Of a stretch of DNA of 42,909 bases, positions 34,817-42,909 are shown piece after piece (the first letter of the stretch is position 1; each line of letters begins with the position of its first letter). A program made the position numbers and the translations under genes. Below the pieces are notes generated by a model. It was not told the origin of the DNA, searched no databases, and saw nothing but the letters and a program-made list of their open reading frames with translations. Source of the DNA: Gammaproteobacteria bacterium. Lineage in GTDB: Bacteria; Pseudomonadota; Gammaproteobacteria; JAJDYQ01. The stretch is taken from contig JAPYNQ010000016.1 of assembly GCA_028289815.1 (NCBI GenBank), positions 1 through 42,909 on the forward strand, in the 5' to 3' direction.

Positions 34817-35491
34817 TTAATCCTCAGATTCTTTAAGGATTTTCGCAATCCCATAGTAACCACGTTGTCTGGCATGGTCCAGCGGAGTCTTGCCATCACG
34901 ATCTTTAATATTACGGTTTGCGCCTGCATCTACCAGCAAACGGGTAATCTGCTGATAAACATTCGAACCATTACCAAGAATGGTGGTTTCCAATAGAGCC
35001 GTCCAGCCCAGATTATTCACTCGATCAAGGGGAGCCCCAGCCTGAATCAGCATGTTTACAATCTCTACCTGTCCCTGATGACAAGCATAGATTAATGCGG
35101 AACCCTGATAGATTGAAGTCACCATCGTGGGATCAATATGATGATCCAGCGCCCAGCGGACCAGCCTGGAATTTTTTTGCGAGATGGCAATATTCAAGAT
35201 ATCCCTCTTACTACCGTCTAGTTGGTTAATATTGGCCCCCCGCTCAATAAGCAAATCCATAATCGCCAGATTACCTGATCGAGCAGCCAGTAACAGCGGC
35301 GTGTCACCACTAGTATTGACATGGTTTATGTCTTGCGTTGATTTTAATACCTGAGTAACCTTGGCCGAATCATTTTGCTGTATGGCTGAAAACAGAAGCT
35401 GCTCATCAGCAGAGGCAATCTGTCCGAGTAACAGCGGACCAGTGCTGAGCAAGGCGGCTTTCCCGTAAACAAGAAAAGAGGAAAAATTCAT
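34817..35491 (-). CDS. Exported ankyrin-repeat protein
   Basis: The 224-residue protein has a plausible signal peptide (AALLSTGPLLLGQIASADE) followed by about five ankyrin repeats: GDTPLLLAARSGNLAIMDLLIERGANIN, a degenerate repeat around KRDILNIAISQKNSRLVRWALDHHIDP, GSALIYACHQGQVEIVNMLIQAGAPLD, GWTALLETTILGNGSNVYQQITRLLVDAGANRN, and GKTPLDHARQRGYYGIAKIL. Ankyrin repeats bind other proteins; the signal peptide places it in the periplasm. It stands alone between DUF2062 (convergent) and folD (divergent). Partner and role are unknown. The 34603-34816 gap carries a GATTCA/TGAATC hairpin (about 34600-34625) and no gene. Confidence 0.85.
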   Translation of the reverse strand: MNFSSFLVYGKAALLSTGPLLLGQIASADEQLLFSAIQQNDSAKVTQVLKSTQDINHVNTSGDTPLLLAARSGNLAIMDLLIERGANINQLDGSKRDILNIAISQKNSRLVRWALDHHIDPTMVTSIYQGSALIYACHQGQVEIVNMLIQAGAPLDRVNNLGWTALLETTILGNGSNVYQQITRLLVDAGANRNIKDRDGKTPLDHARQRGYYGIAKILKESED

Positions 35492-35796
35492 ACCTGACTG
35501 AACCGTTATTAATGGCTATAAATACAGATTTAATTTTACCCTCAAATCAAAGATATCGCTCTTCTATCGTTTTAATGTAGTGGTAGTCAAGTAAATCGTA
35601 CTTATATCAACCCTGCTTGTGCAGGAATGGCAAAGAAATAGCAATAAGCAGGCATGGCGGGTCGCCTATAGACCAATCAGGATTCGACAGATTGAGCTAC
35701 TCTAGCGTACAAGGCGGCTGCTATGAGCTTGGTTCTTGAGCGGGGTATTTTGCCATGCCAGAATAACGGTTTTTTGTCCGGGATAATACATCGGTT
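35492..35796. other. Intergenic region upstream of folD with small inverted repeats
   Basis: No gene is visible in these 305 bases. Two near-identical 11-mers, GCAGGAATGGC (35621-35631) and GCAGGCATGGC (about 35659-35669), occur in the same direction. GGAATGGCAAA (35624-35634) is mirrored by TTTTGCCATGCC at 35748-35759. CCTGC TTGT GCAGG forms a small hairpin at about 35612-35625. A GATAAT at 35782-35787 is a possible -10 box for folD. This may be a decayed palindromic repeat. Confidence 0.35.
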
Positions 35797-36645
35797 ATGG
35801 GTGCTCAGATAATTGATGGCAAGGCGATTGCTGATGGGCTACGTGAGACTGTGAGGGCGCGGGTAGAGGAAAGGGTTCACCGACGACAACCACGTCCGGG
35901 GCTGGCCGTTGTATTGATCGGGGATGCGCCGGCTTCGCTGGTCTATGTACGTAACAAGAAGCTGGCCTGTGAATGGGTCGGCATGAATTCCTTTGAGTTC
36001 AGCAGGCCAGCTGTGACTTCCGAAGCCAAGCTGCTTGATCTGATTGGACAACTAAATGCGGATGAACGGGTGAATGGCATTCTTATACAGCTGCCCTTGC
36101 CGGGGCATATTGATACAAACAAGGTTATTGAAGCGATTTCTCCTGACAAGGATGTGGATGGCTTTCATCCGTATAATATCGGGCGATTGAATATTGGCAG
36201 ACCGGTTTATCGACCCTGCACGCCTCAAGGTATTATGAGTCTGCTGGAATTTACGGGGATTAAGCTGGCCGGCATGGATGCGGTGATCGTGGGCCGTTCA
36301 AATATTGTCGGACGTCCACTGATCGCAGAGCTGCTTGATAAGGATTGTACGCCCACAATTTGTCATAGCTACACCAGGGATATCGGCGATCAGGTACGTG
36401 GTGCAGATATTGTGATTGCCGCAGTCGGCAGACCCGGCTTTATCCAAGGTACCTGGATTAAGCCGGGGGCTATCGTCATTGATGTCGGTATCAATCATCT
36501 GCCGAATGGTCGTTTAAGCGGCGATGTTGACTTTGAGTCTGCCCGACAGGTCGCGGGGTACATTACACCGGTGCCAGGCGGTGTTGGTCCCATGACTATC
36601 GCCTGCTTGTTGCAAAATACACTGATTGCCGCCGAGTCGAGGTAG
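35797..36645 (+). CDS. folD: Bifunctional methylenetetrahydrofolate dehydrogenase/cyclohydrolase FolD
   Basis: Interconverts methylene-THF, methenyl-THF and formyl-THF in one-carbon metabolism. The protein is 282 residues, normal. Motifs are [17 protein letters not shown] with catalytic Lys54, [40 protein letters not shown], the NADP-site [13 protein letters not shown] and the C-terminal [19 protein letters not shown]. It ends 20 bases from the convergent zipA stop. No tetrahydrofolate-type riboswitch is recognisable upstream. Confidence 0.97.
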   Translation: MGAQIIDGKAIADGLRETVRARVEERVHRRQPRPGLAVVLIGDAPASLVYVRNKKLACEWVGMNSFEFSRPAVTSEAKLLDLIGQLNADERVNGILIQLPLPGHIDTNKVIEAISPDKDVDGFHPYNIGRLNIGRPVYRPCTPQGIMSLLEFTGIKLAGMDAVIVGRSNIVGRPLIAELLDKDCTPTICHSYTRDIGDQVRGADIVIAAVGRPGFIQGTWIKPGAIVIDVGINHLPNGRLSGDVDFESARQVAGYITPVPGGVGPMTIACLLQNTLIAAESR

Positions 36646-36665
36646 CTGCGCGGCTACACAGCTTG

Positions 36666-37253
36666 TTAATTTTGGCGGTATTGACTGATTTTTTCCCGCA
36701 GTGCGATGCTGCGCATGTATTCAAGAACTTCATCTCGCATGTTTTGCTGCTTCTGAGATGAGAGGGGCTGGCGGTTTTTATCCAAAAGTTCCGCATCAAG
36801 TTCTCTGGCTAGATTTTGTGCAGTCAGCCACATTTCATCTAGGGCATGAAGGGCATCAAATGCGCGTGGCAATTGCAGAAACATGGTTATACCGGGGGTT
36901 TCAAATGTCATCAGTTCGCTGAGGTTAAAATCACCCGGCTCGGTCATATTGGCTACGCTGAAAAGCGGCTGCCTGCTACCCTCGGTCAGGCGATGAAAAA
37001 TGCCCATGTCACCATGCCTGAGGTTGTATTTTTCCATAGCCCTCACCAAGTCTGCTCCGCTTATCAGGCCTGTCCTGCTTCTGATATTGATATGGATTAC
37101 TTCGTCTTCGGAAATAACCTTTTCATCCTCTTCGGGCTGCTCGGTACGCTTGCCAAACCAGTGAGGATAGCGCTTTTCCAAGCGGTAAATTACGTATATT
37201 CCGGCGAGCAAGGTGAAGCCTGCGAGTATCAGTATCAGGCGGAATAATTCCAT
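36666..37253 (-). CDS. zipA: Short cell division protein ZipA
   Basis: Anchors FtsZ filaments to the inner membrane. The start used is ATG at 37253 (MELFRLILILAGFTLLAGIYVIYRLEKRYP), giving an N-terminal membrane anchor as ZipA requires; the open frame upstream overlaps the end of smc. At 195 residues it is much shorter than E. coli ZipA (328) because the Pro/Gln-rich linker is replaced by about 30 mostly acidic residues (EEDEKVISEDEV). The FtsZ-binding domain is recognisable: VIHINIRSRTGLISGADLVRAMEKYNLRHGDMGIFHR, LFSVANMTEPGDFNL and TPGITMFLQLP. It follows smc by 34 bases. The ligA gene that usually comes next is not here. Confidence 0.9.
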   Translation of the reverse strand: MELFRLILILAGFTLLAGIYVIYRLEKRYPHWFGKRTEQPEEDEKVISEDEVIHINIRSRTGLISGADLVRAMEKYNLRHGDMGIFHRLTEGSRQPLFSVANMTEPGDFNLSELMTFETPGITMFLQLPRAFDALHALDEMWLTAQNLARELDAELLDKNRQPLSSQKQQNMRDEVLEYMRSIALREKISQYRQN

Positions 37254-37287
37254 ATTTGAATACTTGGGGAGCAGATTGATCGCATTG

Positions 37288-40200
37288 CTACGATGCCATC
37301 TTGAGCGCTTCATCAATATCAACAGATACCAACCGGGAAACTCCGGCTTCCTGCATGGTGACGCCCATCAGTTGATGGGTCATTTCCATGGTCACCTTGC
37401 TGTGTGTCACAACGATAAATTGAACATCGGCGGCCATTTCACTAACTACTTCACAGAATCGAATCACATTGGCATCATCAAGCGGCGCGTCAATCTCGTC
37501 CAACATGCAAAATGGTGCCGGATTCAGCTGAAACAGAGAAAATAGCAGGGCAATAGCTGTCATGGCTTTTTCGCCACCGGATAGCAGATGGATGCTACTG
37601 TTGCGCTTTCCCGGAGGCCGCGCCATAACCGAAACACCGGTTTCCAGCAGCTCCTCGCCGGTCAGCTGCAGATACCCGTGACCGCCGCCAAACAGACGCG
37701 GAAATATTTTTTTCATCCCGGAGTTGACCTGCTCAAAGGTATCTTTGAATCGGGTTCGGGTTTCCCGATCAATTTTGCGCATAGCACTTTCCAAGGTTTG
37801 CAGGGCTTCGGTAAGGTCGTCGTTCTGTTTGTCCAGATACTGCTCGCGTTCAGATGCCATTTTGTATTCATCAATAGCTGCAAGATTGATTGGGCCTAAT
37901 CGGATTATCTGCTTTTCAATGCACTCAAGCTTCTGGGACCATGCGCTTTCGGAGGCTTCGGGGTGCAGTTCTTTAAGAATGTCTTGGACGACATACCCTG
38001 ACTCTGTCAGCTGTTCAGCAATGCCTTGGCATTTCACCCTGACTTCCTGCCACATCATGCGGGCTTTTTCGGCCTGTAGCAAGCACTCTTTTACTCGTTG
38101 TTCCGCCTGATGGCGGCTGATTTCCAGCTCACGCATTGTCTGGCTAATTTGTTCCACCCTGTTCCTAGCTTCGGCCAGTTCGACTTCTATAGCTTGGCGC
38201 TGTTCCAATAATTGGTTGCGCTGTACCTGCATTTCATCCAGCGGTGTGTCGGCATCATTTATAGATTGCTGTAATCGGATGCGTTGCTGCTCAAGATTTT
38301 GTTGCTGGTGCTGCATACGCTGCTGATGACCCTGCATGGAGGCATGCTGACTGCGCAAGGATTCGATCTGCATTTCAATCTGGTGTGTCTGATCGCTTAT
38401 AACATGAGACTGGTCGCGTTTATGTTGCAGGTCCGTGGCAAAGCGCTCGCGCTCGCTTTCCAGTACCCGACTTTTTTGTTTGAAAGAATTGAAACTCGCC
38501 TTGGATGACTTAAGGTTTTGCTCAGCGGTCTGCAATTCCTGTTGTCCGGCAACCATCTGCTCCTGAATCTTGAGGACTTCGGCAGCCAATCGTTCGTCCC
38601 GCTCTGCCAGCTGCCGGAGTATGTTTTCACGGCCATTGATTTCCGCACGGGATTCAACCAGCTGCCGGTTCAGATCATTGATTTCACTCTGTATTTCCTC
38701 ACGCTGCTGCTCATGGGCCATATATATCTCGCGCCCTTGACGCAGTTTTTCGTTTACCTCAGTAAACGTCTGCTCCAGCCTGACGAGTTCTTGTTCAAGA
38801 TACTTGATACGCTGTTCACGCTCAAGAATACCTTCTTTATCATGCCCCACGGACACCCGTATCCAGTTTTGACCAAGACATATGCCGTCGCGAGTAACAA
38901 CGCTGGCACCCACCGGCAGTTCCTTACGCAGCACCAAGGCGCTGTCCAGATCATCAGAAATATAGACATCATGCAGCAATCCGCTCAGGTCGCTATCCGA
39001 CTTAATCCTGCTGATGAGAAGGCGGTCGTCATTATTCCGGGCAGCCAGGAACTGTTGCGTTATCAAGCCAATGCGACCGGATGCAAGCTGATTCAGGTGT
39101 TTTGAGTATGCCACGTCATCAGCAACACTAACGGCCTCCAGATAATGGCCCAGTACCGCTTCAACGGCTTTTCCCCAGCCTGCCTCAACTTCCAGGCGTT
39201 GTGCCAAGCGCGGTGCGTCTGAGAGATTGTGCGAATCAATCCATGCTGAAACGTGCTCATTCTCTCCGCCATAGGCCGCTTTTTGTACAGACTGCAGAGT
39301 CGCAAGTTGTGCCCGAGTGGACTGCAGTGATTCCCGCAGATCATCCTGTTGTGCAACCAAGCCGCTATTTAGCGTGCGCTGTTCAGCCAATGATTCAGAT
39401 CGGGACTGGAGGGCAGTCTGCAGTTCCGCCTCACGAGCAGCCAGCTCCTGCCCCAAGGCTTGTAGTGTTTGTAACTCTTCATCCAACGATTGCTCACCCA
39501 AATTGGTCAACTCTTCCTGAGTCACCTGGAGGCGTTCATTAAGCTGCTGCATGTGACGCTGCATATGGTCAATGTGGGTAATTTCCACCTGTATTGACTG
39601 ATCTGCCATAGAAAGCTCCTGCTGGTTGCCTTGCCATTGCCGTTGCCAGCTCTGCATGGCTGCTTCCGCCTCACTTAATGATTCACGGAAAGCCTGCTGC
39701 TCTGATCTGGCTTGTTGCAGTCGCGGTTCACTGGTCTCCAGCTGCCCTGTCATCACCCGCAGGCTTTGTTTATCCTGTTCAAGATGGGTAATAATATACT
39801 GTAACTGCTTTTCCAGCCTTTCAAGTTCAGCCTGTTGCTGTTGGCGGGTCTCCTGGGCATGTTTAACGGCCGCTTCAAGACGGGTAATTTCCGCACCATG
39901 CTGATAGAAGCACGACTGCACAGTATTCATGACCTCGCTGGCCTCAACATGTTTCAATCTAGTCTTTTCTATGCTGGTCTCCAACTCACGCTGGTCGGCA
40001 ACGGCACTCTCGTAAATGCTCTCTTTTTGATGGATAACCTGTTGGCGCTGCGTTGCTTGGCCATCAAGCCCTTGCCAGCGAAGTGCCAGTAATTCGGCCT
40101 TGTATTTGCGTTCGTCCTGCTTGTAAGACCTGTATTTCTCGGCCGCCTCTGACTGTCGCTTCAGATGGTTAAGCTGCTTTTCCAGCTCTTCTTTCAAGTC

Positions 40201-40788
40201 GGTCAATCGCTCCAGATTGTCTCTGGTACGGAGGATACGACTTTCAGTCTCACGGCGGCGCTCCTTATATTTGGAGATGCCCGCCGCTTCCTCCAAGTAA
40301 ACACGCAATTCATCGGGTTTAGCCTCAATCAGCTTGGATACCATCCCCTGCTCAATAATCGCATAGCTGCGCACACCCAGACCGGTGCCCAGAAATACGT
40401 CGATGATATCCCGGCGGCGGCACCGGGTACCATTGAGACCATATTCGGAGGAACCATCCCGGGATACCATGCGCCGTACCGAAATTTCATTAAACGCGGC
40501 ATATTGACCACCGAGCTTACCCTCCCGATTATCAAACACGAGCTCAACGGACGCCGCACCTACCAGTTTACGGCTGGTCGAACCGCTGAAAATAACGTCC
40601 GCCATAGTCTCACCACGCAGGCTTTTGGCTGAAACCTCACCCATTACCCATTTGACGGCATCAACGATGTTTGACTTTCCGCAACCATTGGGGCCCACAA
40701 TACCCATAAGATTGCCAGGGAATGCGATGCTGGTGGGGTCAACAAACGACTTAAAACCAACGAGCTTTATCTTCTTCAGGCGCACCAA
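37288..40788 (-). CDS. smc: Chromosome segregation protein SMC
   Basis: Large condensin ATPase of 1166 residues. The N-terminal head contains KLVGFKSFVDPTSIAFP and Walker A VGPNGCGKSNIVDAVKWVMGE (about 31-50). Long coiled-coil arms, rich in Gln, Glu and Leu heptads, span about 170-500 and 660-1000. A hinge lies about 500-650 (GKAVEAVLGHYLEAV and GASVVTRDGI). The C-terminal head has signature LLSGGEKAMTAIALLFSLF, Walker B PFCMLDEIDAPLDDANV and FIVVTHSKVTMEMTH. This is the SMC/ScpAB type rather than MukB. It is upstream of zipA on the same strand and divergent from queF. No scpA or scpB lies in the window. Confidence 0.96.
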   Translation of the reverse strand: MVRLKKIKLVGFKSFVDPTSIAFPGNLMGIVGPNGCGKSNIVDAVKWVMGEVSAKSLRGETMADVIFSGSTSRKLVGAASVELVFDNREGKLGGQYAAFNEISVRRMVSRDGSSEYGLNGTRCRRRDIIDVFLGTGLGVRSYAIIEQGMVSKLIEAKPDELRVYLEEAAGISKYKERRRETESRILRTRDNLERLTDLKEELEKQLNHLKRQSEAAEKYRSYKQDERKYKAELLALRWQGLDGQATQRQQVIHQKESIYESAVADQRELETSIEKTRLKHVEASEVMNTVQSCFYQHGAEITRLEAAVKHAQETRQQQQAELERLEKQLQYIITHLEQDKQSLRVMTGQLETSEPRLQQARSEQQAFRESLSEAEAAMQSWQRQWQGNQQELSMADQSIQVEITHIDHMQRHMQQLNERLQVTQEELTNLGEQSLDEELQTLQALGQELAAREAELQTALQSRSESLAEQRTLNSGLVAQQDDLRESLQSTRAQLATLQSVQKAAYGGENEHVSAWIDSHNLSDAPRLAQRLEVEAGWGKAVEAVLGHYLEAVSVADDVAYSKHLNQLASGRIGLITQQFLAARNNDDRLLISRIKSDSDLSGLLHDVYISDDLDSALVLRKELPVGASVVTRDGICLGQNWIRVSVGHDKEGILEREQRIKYLEQELVRLEQTFTEVNEKLRQGREIYMAHEQQREEIQSEINDLNRQLVESRAEINGRENILRQLAERDERLAAEVLKIQEQMVAGQQELQTAEQNLKSSKASFNSFKQKSRVLESERERFATDLQHKRDQSHVISDQTHQIEMQIESLRSQHASMQGHQQRMQHQQQNLEQQRIRLQQSINDADTPLDEMQVQRNQLLEQRQAIEVELAEARNRVEQISQTMRELEISRHQAEQRVKECLLQAEKARMMWQEVRVKCQGIAEQLTESGYVVQDILKELHPEASESAWSQKLECIEKQIIRLGPINLAAIDEYKMASEREQYLDKQNDDLTEALQTLESAMRKIDRETRTRFKDTFEQVNSGMKKIFPRLFGGGHGYLQLTGEELLETGVSVMARPPGKRNSSIHLLSGGEKAMTAIALLFSLFQLNPAPFCMLDEIDAPLDDANVIRFCEVVSEMAADVQFIVVTHSKVTMEMTHQLMGVTMQEAGVSRLVSVDIDEALKMAS

Positions 40789-40944
40789 ACTTCATTTCAT
40801 TCAGGAAAGCGATAAATGTTAGTATCTTTATCTGCCTTTGTCGATGAAGAGCTAAAGAAAACCCGGAGAAGCAAAACAAACGACACCGGAAAAAACACAC
40901 AATGCACAGTCGATTTTCAGAAATCACCTCAAGGTATTTGAACT

Positions 40945-41334
40945 ATGAGTACGCAACCCATTAGAGAAATTGAAACATTTGAGAATCCCAATCCGGAACG
41001 GGATTACACCATACGTATCAGTATCCCTGAATTTACCTGCTTGTGTCCGCGCACCGGGCAACCGGACTTTGCCACGCTCGAGCTGGAGTATGTACCTGAC
41101 CAGCTCTGTGTGGAGCTGAAATCCCTGAAACTGTATATCTGGTCCTTCCGCGATGAGGGAACGTTTCATGAAACGGCAACCAATGAAATTCTCAGCGATC
41201 TGGTGATTGCAACAGAGCCGAGATTTATGCGTCTGGCAGCCATATTCAATGCACGTGGCGGAATTTATACCACCATCGTTACCGAACACCGCAACTCGAA
41301 CTGGCGCATACCTGAAAAAGTTGAGCTCCCTTGA
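40945..41334 (+). CDS. queF: NADPH-dependent 7-cyano-7-deazaguanine reductase QueF, short type
   Basis: Reduces preQ0 to preQ1 in queuosine tRNA-modification synthesis. The 129-residue protein is the single-domain (Bacillus-like) form rather than the two-domain E. coli form. It has the catalytic Cys34 and Asp41 in [20 protein letters not shown], the QueF signature [17 protein letters not shown], and the substrate-binding FHETATNEI block. ATG start with AAGG about ten bases upstream. I looked for a preQ1 riboswitch in the 156-base leader and saw none. Two bases separate its TGA from the cysZ GTG, so the pair is probably cotranscribed. Confidence 0.95.
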   Translation: MSTQPIREIETFENPNPERDYTIRISIPEFTCLCPRTGQPDFATLELEYVPDQLCVELKSLKLYIWSFRDEGTFHETATNEILSDLVIATEPRFMRLAAIFNARGGIYTTIVTEHRNSNWRIPEKVELP

Positions 41335-41335
41335 G

Positions 41336-42118
41336 GTGAAAAAACCCGGCTTTTTTACCGGTATTGGATGTTTTCTGCGCGGCTTCAGGCTGATTAGTAC
41401 CGCTGGCCTGAGACGTTTTGTCGTGATACCGCTGGGTATTAACATCGCACTGTTTTCACTGGCAATCTGGTTTGGCCTCAGCTGGATTGATAACCAGATT
41501 GACCGACTGGGTATATTCATTACTGAGAGTACAGCAGCCTTTATGCCAGGACTCGCCAATCTGACTGAATGGTTGAAGTGGATACTTATACCACTGGCCA
41601 TTCTGGTTATTCTGGCTATGATTTTTTATACTTTTACTATACTGGCAAACCTGATTGCGGCTCCCTTTAACGGACTGTTGGCGAAAAAAGTTGAAGATCA
41701 CCTGACGGGTAGCCGGTCCGATGAGGGCAGTGGTATGACGGATACCATCAGAGACATCGGCGGATCATTTTTATCTGAGTTCAAAAAATTGTTTTATTTT
41801 TTAGTTCGGGCAATACCATTGCTCGTATTGTTTACTATTCCGGGTATCAATATAGCCGCCGGCTTACTCTGGTTTATATTCAGCGCATGGATGCTGGCAA
41901 TTGAGTACGGTGACTATCCGATGGGAAACCATAGTATCCATTTTACAGGCCAAAAGCAGGTACTGCAAGGCAGTAAATTTTTCGCCCTAGGATTCGGTAC
42001 AGCAACCCTGATCGCAACCATGATACCGATACTTAATTTTATAGCTATGCCGGTAGCTGTTGCAGGAGCAACCACTATGTGGACAGATTACTGGAAAGGC
42101 AACATGGATAACCATTGA
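41336..42118 (+). CDS. cysZ: Sulfate transporter CysZ
   Basis: Inner-membrane sulfate permease supplying cysteine synthesis. The start used is GTG at 41336 (VKKPGFFTGIGCFLRGFRLI), in the arrangement TGAGGTG after queF, giving 260 residues (E. coli CysZ has 253). A TTG five codons earlier is the alternative. Family landmarks are STAGLRRFVVIPLGINIALF, ANLIAAPFNGLLAKKVEDHLTG, a FTIPGIN helix, LWFIFSAWMLAIEYGDYPMGNHSIHF and TMIPILNFIAMPVAVAGATTMWTDYW. Several membrane segments are evident. Last recognisable core gene before the accessory right edge. Confidence 0.94.
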   Translation: MKKPGFFTGIGCFLRGFRLISTAGLRRFVVIPLGINIALFSLAIWFGLSWIDNQIDRLGIFITESTAAFMPGLANLTEWLKWILIPLAILVILAMIFYTFTILANLIAAPFNGLLAKKVEDHLTGSRSDEGSGMTDTIRDIGGSFLSEFKKLFYFLVRAIPLLVLFTIPGINIAAGLLWFIFSAWMLAIEYGDYPMGNHSIHFTGQKQVLQGSKFFALGFGTATLIATMIPILNFIAMPVAVAGATTMWTDYWKGNMDNH

Positions 42119-42167
42119 TTTAATGGTTGAAACAACAATTATTTCTTCAACTCCAAGATATCGTTGA

Positions 42168-42236
42168 CTCTTCTCGGGAGAAGAGAACCAATTCGATCAT
42201 AGCCACGCTGCATTCTGATAACTCAATTCAGCGTGG
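42168..42236. other. Two perfect hairpins downstream of cysZ
   Basis: CTCTTCTC GG GAGAAGAG at 42168-42185 is a perfect 8-bp palindrome. CCACGCTG (42203-42210) pairs perfectly with CAGCGTGG (42229-42236) around an 18-base loop. Neither has a T-run, so they are not standard intrinsic terminators. They may end the queF-cysZ transcript or mark an island boundary. Confidence 0.45.
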
Positions 42237-42316
42237 TCGGACTGCATAAAATATGGGAATTATATACCTGATTGCCCAAATCAATTATAATCACCAGACT
42301 TGGCAAGGCTGTAATT

Positions 42317-42463
42317 CTACTTTTTCGGCTTCCGCGTCTCCGGGCGCGGAGCTGCCCCGCCTTTCAATAGCACTTTTGCTACTTGCTCTGGGGTTGCGTT
42401 GATCCGAAGGTCGGTGACTTTATTAGTTTTGCCTAGCTTATCTACAATCAATTGAGATTTCAT
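42317..42463 (-). CDS. Very small hypothetical protein (48 residues)
   Basis: Reading MKSQLIVDKLGKTNKVTDLR, then INATPEQVAKVLLKGGAAPR and a basic tail PETRKPKK to a TAG stop. ATG start with AAAGG only two bases upstream. The N-ATPEQVAKVLLKGG pattern resembles small uncharacterised proteins often seen on integrative elements, which is recognition by pattern only. The 185 bases upstream (42464-42648) contain a further in-frame stretch, YIIPKKYAIQVHNAVVDRLN and on to TAA at 42469, with no good start, whose status I cannot decide. Confidence 0.5.
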   Translation of the reverse strand: MKSQLIVDKLGKTNKVTDLRINATPEQVAKVLLKGGAAPRPETRKPKK

Positions 42464-42648
42464 TGCCTTTACATTTCGCGATAAATTGATTTGAGACTGT
42501 AAATTGCGTTGCGTTTTGTTTCCATCTCTATATTTTCAGCATTCAAACGATCAACAACAGCATTATGAACTTGAATTGCGTATTTTTTGGGGATTATATA
42601 CAAAAGTAACGAAACCGATTTCCGCCAGCCTTGTGTGGAAATGGCGGA

Positions 42649-42822
42649 TTATTCAGGATCGCGGTAGTTGATCTTGACAGGCTGGAGGACGGCCTTTGCA
42701 AAGTTTTCCATCTTTTTCTCTACGGTGCTGCCAAGCACGTCAATCCTGATCTTTTCCTTCAACTCGGCCTTTGTCGGCTGGTAGCTTCGGTTGGCAAGCG
42801 TTACGGTTCTTCTTGATTTCAT
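42649..42822 (-). CDS. Small hypothetical protein (57 residues)
   Basis: Reading MKSRRTVTLANRSYQPTKAE, then LKEKIRIDVLGSTVEKKMEN and FAKAVLQPVKINYRDPE before TAA. Its form, SYQPTKAEL followed by a VLQPV segment near the end, is like short proteins repeatedly annotated on mobile or restriction-associated islands. No function is known to me. It starts 6 bases after the stop of the upstream partial gene, so they are probably cotranscribed. An opposite-strand frame over the same bases is its shadow. Confidence 0.6.
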   Translation of the reverse strand: MKSRRTVTLANRSYQPTKAELKEKIRIDVLGSTVEKKMENFAKAVLQPVKINYRDPE

Positions 42823-42828
42823 GTTATG

Positions 42829-42909
42829 TTATTTCTCTAAGTTAGAACTATATGGCAACGATTTAATATAGTTTTCGATAAATTTCCAGTCTATAGAGCC
42901 ATCCTTTGC
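42829..42909 (-). CDS. C-terminal tail of a gene entering from the right, possibly a restriction specificity subunit
   Basis: The last 26 codons read AKDGSIDWKFIENYIKSLPY, then SSNLEK and TAA at 42829-42831. The DGxxDWxFxExYIKSLPYS pattern resembles the C-terminal end of HsdS-like restriction specificity proteins as I remember them. With only 26 residues this is a guess. The gene body lies outside the window. Confidence 0.4.
   Translation of the reverse strand, partial: AKDGSIDWKFIENYIKSLPYSSNLEK

Noticed and set aside
40789-40944. Possible preQ1 riboswitch upstream of queF
   Set aside because: I looked for the compact preQ1 aptamer pattern and found no matching stem and A-rich tail in the leader.
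42631-42816. Plus-strand frame of 61 codons near the right end
   Set aside because: It is the mirror of the small minus-strand protein at 42649-42822, which has the better start and protein-like composition.
1-42909. CRISPR arrays and tRNA genes
   Set aside because: No regularly spaced direct repeats and no cloverleaf-like sequence apart from the tRNA-like part of tmRNA were seen on either strand.

Overview
The window looks like chromosomal DNA of a Gram-negative proteobacterium, most probably a gammaproteobacterium. The evidence is lipid A genes (msbA, lpxK, kdsB), smc next to zipA, an acpP/fab cluster, cysZ, and a tmRNA whose tag ends in ALAA. I cannot name the genus. Nearly all of it is densely packed housekeeping sequence. 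Short accessory stretches sit behind the tmRNA gene and at the right edge. Region 1-8814, all on the minus strand, is the fatty-acid and phospholipid cluster in the order yceD-rpmF-plsX-fabH-fabD-fabG-acpP-fabF, followed by the folate genes pabB and pabC (pabC runs off the left edge). A strong hairpin with a U-tract between rpmF and plsX probably separates ribosomal-protein from lipid transcription. A degenerate palindromic repeat sits between acpP and fabF. pabB follows fabF in the same frame after a single TAG and has no ordinary start codon where homology says it should begin. Region 9185-13091 (plus strand, then minus) holds an aldo/keto reductase, smpB, and ssrA (tmRNA) with its promoter and terminator. 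The tmRNA 3' end is a known insertion hotspot, and a small decayed island follows: the C-terminal part of a JetD-like (Wadjet defence) protein, abutted by an IS5-family element whose transposase is itself frameshifted. Region 13092-24712 (minus strand) is the most interesting block. It encodes an ATM1-type ABC exporter, an S24/LexA-fold protein lacking the expected catalytic lysine, a NarX-type sensor kinase with almost no periplasmic domain, and a NarL-type regulator. These are followed by a four-gene envelope operon: a DUF1302 beta-barrel, a DUF1329 periplasmic protein, a YCF48-type beta-propeller and an RND/MMPL permease. Together the four proteins could span both membranes and carry a hydrophobic compound; the cargo is unknown. 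Region 25168-37253 contains ettA (plus strand), then comEC-exbB-exbD-msbA-lpxK-kdsB (minus strand, tightly overlapping), the lipid A maturation and export unit. It continues with a DUF2062 membrane protein divergent from comEC, an exported ankyrin-repeat protein, folD, and zipA convergent with folD. Region 37288-42909 holds smc (minus strand) and the divergent pair queF-cysZ (plus strand). Past cysZ come two hairpins and a second accessory edge of very short minus-strand genes, entering what may be the tail of a restriction specificity gene.
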